NCBI RefSeq assembly: GCF_030362795.1
Contig: NZ_JAUCBM010000001.1
Span: 62,001-126,000, forward strand
DNA: 64,000 bases
Direction of reading: 5' to 3'
DNA from: Pseudochrobactrum kiredjianiae
Lineage (GTDB): Bacteria; Pseudomonadota; Alphaproteobacteria; Rhizobiales; Rhizobiaceae
Shown here: piece after piece, positions 8,838 to 16,220 of the stretch
How positions within the stretch are numbered: the stretch's first letter is position 1
Layout: each line of letters opens with the position of its first letter
Made by a program: the position numbers and the translations under genes
The notes under the pieces: model-generated
What the model saw: only the letters and a program-made list of their open reading frames with translations
What the model was told of the DNA's origin: nothing
Databases searched by the model: none

Positions 8838-10328
8838 ATGATGGTTCAGTCCGGACATAAATATCCAGACCCAATGGTCACGACAGATAACACAACCAGT
8901 CAGCTGTCTGTCAGTCAGGAAATTCTGGAAGCAACAACATTGGTTGAAAAGGTCATGACCATCATCCGTGACCGGATCAATGCCATGAGCCTGATGCCCG
9001 GTGCCCGCCTGCCATCCATTCGCCGCCTGTCGGAAACCATGTCCGTTTCCAAATCCACCATTGTAGAAGCCTATGACCGGCTGGTGGCTGAAGGCATTAT
9101 TCAGGCACGACGCGGCGCCGGTTTCTATGTGGCAGAGAGAAATCACCATACACCCGCCACGGCTGATTTTACCGAAGCGCATAACCGTAATATTAACCCC
9201 TATTGGGTGATGCGTCAGTCTTTCAATAACAATGATACGCCATTCCGGCCGGGTTGTGGCTGGCTGCCGCAAGACTGGTTGCCGGAAGATGCCATCCGTC
9301 GCGCTTTACGCCAGATTGCCCGTAATCCCGCTGCCAATCTATCGGACTATGATGAACCGCTCGGCTTTTTACCATTACGCCAACTACTGAGCACACGTTT
9401 ACGGGAACAGGGCGTTGTTGCTGCTCCCTCGCAAATATTACTGACCGATTCCGGCACCAATGCGCTGGATCTGATTTGCCGTACCTTTGTTCGTTCCGGC
9501 GATACGGTACTGATTGATGATCCCTGCTATTTCAATTTCAGGGGGCTGCTGCTGGCTCAGGGCATCCAGCTCATCGGTGTTCCCTACACACCACAAGGCC
9601 CTGATCTCGAACATTTTGCGCAGCTATGCGCGCAAAATCGCCCAAAGCTCTATATCTGCAATTCCGGTATTCACAATCCGACCGGCGCAACGATACAACC
9701 GGCCACCACACATCGCCTGCTGAAACTGGCAGAGCAATATGATCTGCTTCTGGTCGAAGATAATATTTTTGCCGACTTTCACGGAAACCCGCCGCCGCTT
9801 CTGGCGGAACTTGACGGGTTGGAGCGGGTTATTCACATCGGCAGTTTTTCCAAATCACTGTCTGCGGCTGTGCGCTCCGGCTATATTGCCGCCCGTCCTG
9901 ACTGGCTGGAAATGATCACCGACATGAAGCTGGCCACCAGTTTCGCAAGCAATGCTTTGTCTTCGCAGATTATCTATCAATTACTGACGGATGGCAGTTA
10001 CCGCAGCCATATCGAAAAAATCCGCGTCCGGCTGGCAGAATGCCAGACACGGATACGGCAAAAACTGCTCAATGTAGGTTTTAAACTCTGGTGTGAACCG
10101 GTTGGCGGTCTTTTTCTCTGGGCACAATTACCGGATGATCTGCCTGAAGGCGTGGACAGTGATGTGATTTCCAAGCGGGCTCTGGATCACAAAATCGTCT
10201 TGGCACCCGGCAATATTTTCAGCCAGTCCCAGACCTGCGGGCAGTTCATGCGCTTCAATGTGGCGCAATCAGCCCATCCGAAAATTTTTGAAACCCTCAA
10301 AGAGATTATGTATCAGCCCGAACGATAA
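8838..10328 (+). CDS. MocR-type transcription regulator (GntR wHTH + PLP aminotransferase fold)
   Basis: A 496-residue two-domain protein from the ATG at 8838, which has AGG seven bases upstream. An in-frame GTG at 8778 would put the palindromic operator inside the coding sequence and is rejected. The N-terminal winged helix-turn-helix (about residues 35-105) has the GntR pattern PGARLPSIRRLSETMSVSKS, with YDRLVAEGIIQARRGAGFYV following. A fold-type I aminotransferase domain comes next, with NSGIHNPTG and the PLP-lysine block HIGSFSKSLSAAVRSGYIA. MocR proteins sense PLP or amino-acid ligands, and this one probably controls the divergent EamA exporter. Its stop codon abuts the stop of the convergent YkuD gene with no base between. 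Confidence 0.92.
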   Translation: MMVQSGHKYPDPMVTTDNTTSQLSVSQEILEATTLVEKVMTIIRDRINAMSLMPGARLPSIRRLSETMSVSKSTIVEAYDRLVAEGIIQARRGAGFYVAERNHHTPATADFTEAHNRNINPYWVMRQSFNNNDTPFRPGCGWLPQDWLPEDAIRRALRQIARNPAANLSDYDEPLGFLPLRQLLSTRLREQGVVAAPSQILLTDSGTNALDLICRTFVRSGDTVLIDDPCYFNFRGLLLAQGIQLIGVPYTPQGPDLEHFAQLCAQNRPKLYICNSGIHNPTGATIQPATTHRLLKLAEQYDLLLVEDNIFADFHGNPPPLLAELDGLERVIHIGSFSKSLSAAVRSGYIAARPDWLEMITDMKLATSFASNALSSQIIYQLLTDGSYRSHIEKIRVRLAECQTRIRQKLLNVGFKLWCEPVGGLFLWAQLPDDLPEGVDSDVISKRALDHKIVLAPGNIFSQSQTCGQFMRFNVAQSAHPKIFETLKEIMYQPER

Positions 10329-10922
10329 CTATCCCCGACGCACACGGATCACCGTTTCACCGGAGAGGTGTGGCAAGAGACGCATCATATCGCGGCGGCT
10401 CAGCGCAATACAGCCTTCCGTCGGCGTATATGTTTCACGTGAAAGATGAAAGAAAATCGCACTGCCGCAGCCTTGTTTGCGCTCAGACACATTCCAGTCC
10501 ATCACTACGCAAATATCGTAAACATCATCCTTGCGCCACATCTTCTCATGGCTGCGCTTGTAAGTAGCCGCCACTGGCCGGTTATAATTCCGGTCATTGG
10601 CTGCATCGCACCAGCCGTCATGCAGCTGTGTAGCGCGAAAATTCAGTGCTGTGGCAGGCTGATCCGCAATCACCGGTGTCCGTCGTTTATATCCATAAAG
10701 CAGGCGCATTTGCGCCAAAGGCGTTGCGCCGTCGCCTTCACGTTTGCGCGAAGAGACACCGCCCTTACCCAGTGCACAACGCAACACCAACGGCCCTGCG
10801 ATCAGGTAGCCCTGACTGCGGTGTCCCGGCCGCACATGAACATCCATCGTTTTAAGCGTGCGCGATGACGTTCTTCCTGCCTGCAACAAACCGCTTTGCT
10901 TCGTCTCTCTGCCCAATATCAT
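10329..10922 (-). CDS. L,D-transpeptidase catalytic-domain (YkuD) protein
   Basis: A 197-residue protein whose C-terminal half matches the YkuD fold. GCGSAIFFHLSRETYTPTEG holds the conserved histidine, and TEGCIALSRRDM has the catalytic cysteine in the place of the usual S/T-x-G-C-h-x motif. Such enzymes form 3-3 cross-links in peptidoglycan or attach proteins to it. There is no clear signal peptide, so this belongs to the short group found in many Rhizobiales, whose location is uncertain. The start has a strong GGAGG site. It is convergent with and immediately adjacent to the MocR-type gene. Confidence 0.8.
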   Translation of the reverse strand: MILGRETKQSGLLQAGRTSSRTLKTMDVHVRPGHRSQGYLIAGPLVLRCALGKGGVSSRKREGDGATPLAQMRLLYGYKRRTPVIADQPATALNFRATQLHDGWCDAANDRNYNRPVAATYKRSHEKMWRKDDVYDICVVMDWNVSERKQGCGSAIFFHLSRETYTPTEGCIALSRRDMMRLLPHLSGETVIRVRRG

Positions 10923-11060
10923 TGTGAAGGCCCCCTCCGGACCGGATTGACTGTCTTTTCAATTCTTTTCGCTAACGCCCTGAAACACCAGAGAATCAGT
11001 TCTTACATTATATATTTACAGAAATGGGTTTATGCACAGCCTCAAACACCATCCGGCCAT

Positions 11061-11075
11061 TTAAACCAGCATTAA
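11061..11075. promoter_or_regulatory. Possible CtrA-type box upstream of the response regulator
   Basis: TTAA-N7-TTAA at 11061-11075, about 125 bases before the cenR-like start, matches the core spacing of CtrA sites. The outer motif is short and the region AT-rich, so chance is a real possibility. Confidence 0.25.
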
Positions 11076-11199
11076 GAGTGCATTTTATCAGGTAAATTTT
11101 GTTTCATCTGAGCTCTCTTTAGTTTTTGTTCGTTAAATGTCATAAATCACCCATCTTGCTGATGTTCAGCTCCTGTTTTTACAACCGAATGAGGCAGAT

Positions 11200-11880
11200 A
11201 TGATCGCCCATACACTTCTGATCGTTGATGATGATGAGGATCTTCGTTCCATCCTGATCGACCAGCTGTCACTGCATCCTGAATTTCAGATCCTGCAGGA
11301 AGATACTGCCAGCAAAGCTATTCAGACCGCACGGGCAAATAATATCAGCCTGTTGATTATGGATGTCGGCCTGCCGGATATGGACGGCCGTGATGCAGTC
11401 AAACAACTGCGTGCCGGTGGCTTTACATCACCGATCATTATGCTGACCGGCCACGATACGGATAGCGACACAATTCTCGGCTTTGAATCCGGTGCCAATG
11501 ATTATGTTACCAAGCCGTTCCGTTTTGCGGTGCTGCTTGCCCGCATCCGCGCACAGCTGCGCCAGCATGAGCAAAGTGAGGATGCGACCTTTATCGTCGG
11601 GCCTTACACGTTCAAACCAAGCCAGAAGCTGCTGCTGGATCAGAAAGGCGATAAAATCCGTCTGACTGAAAAAGAAGCCGCTATCATCAAATTCCTGTAT
11701 CGCGCCGGTGGCGTGGTCGGGCGCGATGTGCTGCTGGAAGAGGTCTGGGGTTATAATTCAGGCGTCACAACCCACACGCTGGAAACTCATGTCTATCGTC
11801 TGCGCCAGAAGATTGAACCGGATCCGTCGAATGCCAGCCTCTTGGTCACCGAAAGCGGCGGCTATAAGCTGGTTCCTTAA
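11200..11880 (+). CDS. cenR: CenR-like OmpR-family response regulator
   Basis: A 226-residue response regulator. The receiver domain (1-120) has the acidic pocket DDDEDL, the phospho-acceptor aspartate in MDVGLPDMDGRDAV (around residue 58), the LTGHD threonine and the YVTKPF lysine. The C-terminal OmpR/PhoB winged helix (about 130-226) ends in the recognition block TTHTLETHVYRLRQKIEPD. The sequence closely resembles CenR of Caulobacter and Rhizobiales, an essential regulator of cell-envelope functions normally paired with CenK. No kinase gene is adjacent here. It stands alone with a 277-base upstream region. Confidence 0.8.
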   Translation: MIAHTLLIVDDDEDLRSILIDQLSLHPEFQILQEDTASKAIQTARANNISLLIMDVGLPDMDGRDAVKQLRAGGFTSPIIMLTGHDTDSDTILGFESGANDYVTKPFRFAVLLARIRAQLRQHEQSEDATFIVGPYTFKPSQKLLLDQKGDKIRLTEKEAAIIKFLYRAGGVVGRDVLLEEVWGYNSGVTTHTLETHVYRLRQKIEPDPSNASLLVTESGGYKLVP

Positions 11881-11917
11881 TCCAGACTGCCTGCAAAAGG
11901 TATAACACAAATTAAAA

Positions 11918-11950
11918 TTCAGGGAGAAGCGGCAACCGCTTTTCCCTGAA
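11918..11950 (+). terminator. Terminator-like hairpin after cenR
   Basis: A 15-bp stem with one G-U pair (TTCAGGGAGAAGCGG / CCGCTTTTCCCTGAA) closes a three-base loop 37 bases after the cenR stop. No U-run follows, so it may act as a 3' stabiliser or factor-dependent terminator. Confidence 0.6.
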
Positions 11951-12112
11951 GCCGTGATAAAGACAAAAAGATAGCGCGGTTTTAATTATTTTATTTTAAA
12001 TTAAGATCGCCCTATCAAAAACTTTAGAGATTTTTGGGTATTTTAGGGTACTGCATAATTCTCCCCAATTAGAAAAATGCGGGAAACAGAATTATGTTGA
12101 AGAAAGAGGCAA

Positions 12113-12568
12113 ATGGCACTCGATGATGATATTCAGTTCCTGAGCACGATCGGCCTCTTCGAGGCCTTCTCGGCTCAGCACCTGCGACTGCTTGCCTTTG
12201 GCGCAGAGCGCATGGTTCTGCGTACCGGCAGAGAACTGTTTCAGGAAGGTCAGAGCGCTGACTGCGCCTATATTGTCGTCAGCGGCAGCATTACCCTTTT
12301 TCACCACAGCAAACAGGGACGCGTCAACTTGCAGTCCATCAGCACTGGTACAGTGCTTGGTGAAATGGCACTGATCGCCCAGAGCAACCGCCTGACCGGC
12401 GCTGTGGCCGACACGGAAACAGAAGTGATCCGCCTCAGCCGCGCTATCTTCCATCGCATTCTGGAAGAATATCCGGAACTTGCAGCCTCCCTCTATCAGC
12501 ATATCAGTAATAATCTGAATGAGATGGTCGAGCAGATCGACAAGCTGTCCTCGCGCTTTGCGGATTAG
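12113..12568 (+). CDS. Stand-alone cyclic-nucleotide-binding domain protein
   Basis: A 151-residue protein that is essentially one cNMP-binding beta-barrel with flanking helices. GQSADCAYIVVSGSI, GTVLGEMALI and NRLTGAVADTETEVIRL align with the Crp/Fnr effector domain, with GEMAL at the phosphate-binding position. There is no DNA-binding helix-turn-helix after the C-helix, so it is not a transcription factor by itself. Related short proteins occur across Rhizobiales. Its ligand and partner are unknown. A good AGAGG ribosome site precedes the ATG. The TAG stop is made by the end of a palindromic repeat element (12565-12673). Confidence 0.85.
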   Translation: MALDDDIQFLSTIGLFEAFSAQHLRLLAFGAERMVLRTGRELFQEGQSADCAYIVVSGSITLFHHSKQGRVNLQSISTGTVLGEMALIAQSNRLTGAVADTETEVIRLSRAIFHRILEEYPELAASLYQHISNNLNEMVEQIDKLSSRFAD

Positions 12569-12673
12569 AGCGGGTTTCGATCCGATTGGATCAGATCGAA
12601 ACCCGCTCTAATCATTTGTTTTAACGCGCATCTTTTCCGAAAACCGTTTCACGTTTTTCGGGATGCGCTCTAA
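12565..12673. repeat. RIME/Bru-RS-type palindromic element A1
   Basis: About 109 bp filling the space between two convergent genes. The left half is a perfect 18-bp inverted repeat (12565-12582 with 12594-12611). The right half is a second imperfect palindrome built on GCGCATC / GATGCGC and CCGAAAA / TTTTCGG. Both ends read TTAGAGC, and the TAG within them is the stop codon of the cNMP gene on one side and of the ABC-F gene on the other. Confidence 0.85.
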
Positions 12674-14253
12674 TTTGAAAGATTAATCCGGCGTGTAATG
12701 CCGATCGCATTTAAGAACACTTCATCATGACTGGTGATAAGCAAAGCTCCCTGATAGGCATTCAATGCTGTTTCTACGGATTGCAAGGCAACAATATCGA
12801 GATGGTTTGTCGGCTCATCGAGAATGAGCAGCTCGGGTGCATGAACACCGCCCAGAACACAAGCCAGCCCTGCACGCAGTTTCTCCCCGCCACTGAGCAC
12901 ACTGACTTTCTGTAAGGCAGCATCCGCCCGAAACATGAAACGTGCAAGCGCCGCGCGACAATCATTATCCGATGCCTTCGGGTGAATGCGCTTAAAATTA
13001 TCCCTGATATTCAGCTCAGGATCGAGCAGGCTCACATGCTGATCCAGCATAGCGTGGCTGACATGCCATTGCACAGTGCCTTGCTGTGGTGTCAGCTTCC
13101 CTGCCAGCAGATGCAGCAAACTTGTTTTCCCCGAGCCATTGCGCCCGCATAAAGCAACGCGCTCCGGCCCTGTAATCTGCAAAGACAGGTTCTGAAATAC
13201 CGGCCTGTCCGCGTGATAAGCGAGTGTCAGATTCTCTGCGGTCAGAACGGTTTTAGACGCAGGAAGGCTGACAGTCCCGAGATTGAAATTTTGCGGAACA
13301 AGCCGTTCAATTTTACTCTGCGCCTCACTCAGCGCCTGCTGGCCACTTTCTGCCTGCTTTTGTGCCAGTAGATTGTTCCGTCCGCCGGTTGCCTGCGCAC
13401 GATCCGCCTTGGCATCCAGTAACAACTTGCTCTGTCCGGCACTAAAACGCGATTTTTTACCTGCAGAATCACTTTTTTCCTGACGCTCTTTAATCAGCCG
13501 CGCCTGTTTTTCAGCCTGCTTAATTGTTGTTTCTGCAACGGCCAGATCATGCTGGGCTGCCGCCAGTTCTTCAGCCTTGCGCGTTTCATAAAAATCCCAG
13601 TTACCGGCATAGGAGGAAACACCGATTGATGTCAGTTCCACAATCCGGTCCATCTCGCGCAATAATGCGCGGTCATGGCTGACCACCAGCGCCCCGCCAC
13701 GCCAGTTTCGCAACAGCTGCAACACAGCATCACGCCCCTGCGCATCCAGATTATTAGTCGGCTCATCCAGCAGGATCAGATCAGGCTCCTGAAAAATCAG
13801 TGCAGCCAGTGCCGCGCGGGTCTTTTGTCCGCCGCTCAGTGTATGTAACGCTGTTTGCAGACTAAGATCAGACAGCCCCATTTTAGCCAGCGCATCATCC
13901 ATGCGCGTTTCCAGCGTCCAATCCGCATCTGCCAGATCTTCGTCACTGCCTTCACCGGTCAGAATACGTGCTTGCGCTACCAGTTGTCGGGTAACACCAA
14001 ACAAATCCGCGACAGTTTCATGGCTTTCATCGGCTATCTGATGCAGAAAACCGAGTTTGGCATGACTGGTCAATGAGCCGCTGGCCGGCGGTATTTCACC
14101 GGCGATAATACGCAGCAAAGTAGACTTACCTGTACCGTTACGCCCGATCAGACCGGTACGTTCACGCGACAGATGCAGAGAAAGATTTTGGAAAAGATTG
14201 CGCCCGTCAGGCGTTTGGGCAACAAGATTGTGAAGTGTGAACAGAGTTATCAA
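12670..14253 (-). CDS. ABC-F family ATPase
   Basis: A soluble protein of about 527 residues with two ABC domains and no membrane segment. First domain: Walker A GLIGRNGTGKST, signature LSGGQKTRAALAAL, Walker B LILLDEPTNNLD. Second domain: GRNGSGKTSLLHLL, LSGGEKLRAGLA and LLILDEPTNHLD. A charged linker (about 230-310) joins them. ABC-F proteins act on the ribosome as translation factors or resistance proteins; the exact subgroup is not clear. The start is uncertain. An ATG at 14283 would add a hydrophobic ten-residue leader unlike the family, so a TTG at 14253 giving MITLFTLHNLVAQ is preferred. The stop lies in a palindromic element. Confidence 0.88.
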   Translation of the reverse strand: MITLFTLHNLVAQTPDGRNLFQNLSLHLSRERTGLIGRNGTGKSTLLRIIAGEIPPASGSLTSHAKLGFLHQIADESHETVADLFGVTRQLVAQARILTGEGSDEDLADADWTLETRMDDALAKMGLSDLSLQTALHTLSGGQKTRAALAALIFQEPDLILLDEPTNNLDAQGRDAVLQLLRNWRGGALVVSHDRALLREMDRIVELTSIGVSSYAGNWDFYETRKAEELAAAQHDLAVAETTIKQAEKQARLIKERQEKSDSAGKKSRFSAGQSKLLLDAKADRAQATGGRNNLLAQKQAESGQQALSEAQSKIERLVPQNFNLGTVSLPASKTVLTAENLTLAYHADRPVFQNLSLQITGPERVALCGRNGSGKTSLLHLLAGKLTPQQGTVQWHVSHAMLDQHVSLLDPELNIRDNFKRIHPKASDNDCRAALARFMFRADAALQKVSVLSGGEKLRAGLACVLGGVHAPELLILDEPTNHLDIVALQSVETALNAYQGALLITSHDEVFLNAIGITRRINLSN

Positions 14254-14410
14254 GAGCAGTATCCATTGAAACAACAAAAACATCAGTTAGGAAAAACTGT
14301 GCTGTCTGCTTCATTGGTCTGCACTCCTGAAATTACACTTCTGCCCAGCATCAATGGCCGGTAACACTCATTTAAACAAGCATTGTGGCCATTTCAAGCC
14401 ACGATGCTCT

Positions 14411-14519
14411 TTATAGCATTTGCGAGCCAAAAGTGGGAACCGGTTTTGCGTCGGATAATGCGTAAAAACAAATAATTACAGTGGTTCCAACGCTTCAGTC
14501 TTAACTGGAACCGCTGTAA
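14411..14519. repeat. RIME-type palindromic element C1
   Basis: About 109 bp from TTATAGC to GCTGTAA, nearly the same as the element at 49800-49907. It has a central AAAAGTGGGAACCGGTTTT module, ATAATGCG-AAAAACAAA, and a terminal hairpin TTACAGTGGTTCCA / TGGAACCGCTGTAA. It lies between the ABC-F and xthA genes. Confidence 0.85.
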
Positions 14520-14522
14520 GTT

Positions 14523-15329
14523 TTAGTCGAGATCAAAACGGGCAATAACCGGCACGTGATCGGAAGGGCGCTCCCAGCCACGGGCATCCCGCAAAATCTG
14601 CAAATCCTTCATATGCGGCTCAAGATCTTTCGAACCCCAGATATGATCCAGACGGCGCCCGCGATCCGCAGCATTCCAGTCCTTGGCGCGGTAGCTCCAC
14701 CAGGTATAGATTTTCTGATCGGCAGGGATCATCTGGCGCATCAGATCGCTCCAGCCACCTTTGACACGCAAATCTTCCAGCGTTTCGGTTTCAACAGGCG
14801 TGTGGCTGACGATCTTGAGCATCTGCTTATGCGACCAGACATCATTTTCCAGCGGCGCAATATTCAGATCACCCACGAGAATAGAAGACAAGCCATCACC
14901 GCGATCAGCCGTTACAGCCCGCATTTCCTCAAGAAAACTCAGCTTATGGGCAAATTTCGGATTGATCGAAACATCCGGCTCATCACCACCGGCAGGCACA
15001 TAAAAATTATGAATACGGATGGATTTACCACCGGCCTGCACAACACTGCTCAAGTGACGGCAATCGCCCATATCGCAAAAACCGATCACTTCAGTGTTTT
15101 CCATCGGTCTGCGCGACAGCGTCGCTACGCCGTGATAACCCTTCTGGCCGCTGATCGCGATATGTTCATAACCGGCATCGCGCAGGGCTTGCAGCGGAAA
15201 CTGATTATCAGGGCATTTGGTTTCCTGAAGACACAACACATCAGGGGCATATTTTTCAAGAAAATCAAGAACCAGCGGCAAACGAAGACGAACGGAGTTG
15301 ATGTTCCAGGTGGCGACGGAAAAACTCAT
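14523..15329 (-). CDS. xthA: Exodeoxyribonuclease III
   Basis: A 268-residue AP endonuclease / 3'-5' exonuclease of the EEP fold, used in base-excision repair. Catalytic blocks seen: WNINSVR, LQETKCPDNQFP (metal glutamate), GYHGVA, LVGDLNIAPLENDVW, the YTWWSYR region and the C-terminal SDHVPVIARF (Asp-His pair). The start chosen is the ATG at 15329 (MSFSVATWN); the in-frame TTG four codons earlier is unlikely. A single gene between two convergently or codirectionally placed units, with no operon partner evident. Confidence 0.95.
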   Translation of the reverse strand: MSFSVATWNINSVRLRLPLVLDFLEKYAPDVLCLQETKCPDNQFPLQALRDAGYEHIAISGQKGYHGVATLSRRPMENTEVIGFCDMGDCRHLSSVVQAGGKSIRIHNFYVPAGGDEPDVSINPKFAHKLSFLEEMRAVTADRGDGLSSILVGDLNIAPLENDVWSHKQMLKIVSHTPVETETLEDLRVKGGWSDLMRQMIPADQKIYTWWSYRAKDWNAADRGRRLDHIWGSKDLEPHMKDLQILRDARGWERPSDHVPVIARFDLD

Positions 15330-15437
15330 TAAACTGCTCAACGGCTGAAGGACAAAAGAAACAAGACGGTGCGGTTCACCAATGTGCGCTCACCATAAGC
15401 CGCTTATACAGGATGTGCAAATACCGGATAAATAAAA

Positions 15438-15465
15438 AATGCCGCGCCAATTACGGCACGGCATT
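15438..15465 (-). terminator. Intrinsic terminator of lolA
   Basis: AATGCCGTGCC / GGCGCGGCATT stem with one mismatch. On the minus strand it is followed by TTTTTTATTTAT, and it lies 20 bases after the lolA stop. Confidence 0.8.
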
Positions 15466-15485
15466 GTCAAAGATAATCTTCACGA

Positions 15486-16127
15486 TCAGCGGGTTTTGCG
15501 TTTCATCGCCATGCGCTGATAGTCAATCTTGAACATATTATCCGTGAACCTCACGCCCTTTTGCACGTTAAAAATCATCACGGTTGTATCCTGACGCTGA
15601 GCATCGGTGATTGTCCACTGTTTCAATTCCGCATTGGCCGGATCAAACATCAGCGCGATTGTGGCATCGGCAAAGACAGCTTTATCGCCCAGCACCATTG
15701 TCAGCGCATCAGGTTCATTTTTCAATCCGCGCAGACGGCCGCTCCCCAAATCGACATGGTCGCTTAACAGCAGTTTCAATGGGGTTTTAGACAGCGGATA
15801 AAGATCCCACGTATCCAGTTTCTTATTATTCACCACCACAGATTCACCGTCAGAAATCACGGTGATCGGGGATTTATCATAGTTGAAGCGAATTTTACCC
15901 GGACGCTCAATATAGAACTTTCCGCCCGTCTGATCGCCTTTAGGGCCAAACTGCACAAACTCACCGGTCATGGTTTTCACAGATGTAAACTGATTGGCAA
16001 TAGCCTGCGCCTGCGCACCACTATTGGGCGACTGAGCCTGTGCCAGACCTGCAGGCAACAGAACAGCCAAAGCAACGGATGTAAGCGTGAGATATTTTGC
16101 GACCATAAAAGGCAATTTCAGTTTCAT
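15486..16127 (-). CDS. lolA: LolA-family outer-membrane lipoprotein carrier protein
   Basis: A 213-residue periplasmic protein with a signal peptide (hydrophobic residues about 12-28, cleavage near AQAQS). The mature part has the LolA pattern of FTSVKTMTGEFVQFGPKGDQ, GKFYIERPGKIRFNYD and VWDLYP-like DTWDLYPLSKTPL. LolA carries lipoproteins from LolCDE to the outer membrane. Placement beside ftsK, in the same direction, is the common proteobacterial arrangement and supports the call. Omp19 at 50137 would be one of its cargoes. Confidence 0.9.
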   Translation of the reverse strand: MKLKLPFMVAKYLTLTSVALAVLLPAGLAQAQSPNSGAQAQAIANQFTSVKTMTGEFVQFGPKGDQTGGKFYIERPGKIRFNYDKSPITVISDGESVVVNNKKLDTWDLYPLSKTPLKLLLSDHVDLGSGRLRGLKNEPDALTMVLGDKAVFADATIALMFDPANAELKQWTITDAQRQDTTVMIFNVQKGVRFTDNMFKIDYQRMAMKRKTR

Positions 16128-16220
16128 CAGAGAAATACGCTCCCGTATTCGTTATGACGGTTTTCACCGTGTTCTTTTATCTTTTATACCGGCAGTTTGA
16201 CCTGACTATGGCAGAAAACA

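Noticed and set aside
11061-11075. TTAA-N7-TTAA upstream of cenR as firm CtrA control
   Set aside because: Only the minimal motif in AT-rich DNA; kept as a low-confidence feature and not argued as a finding.
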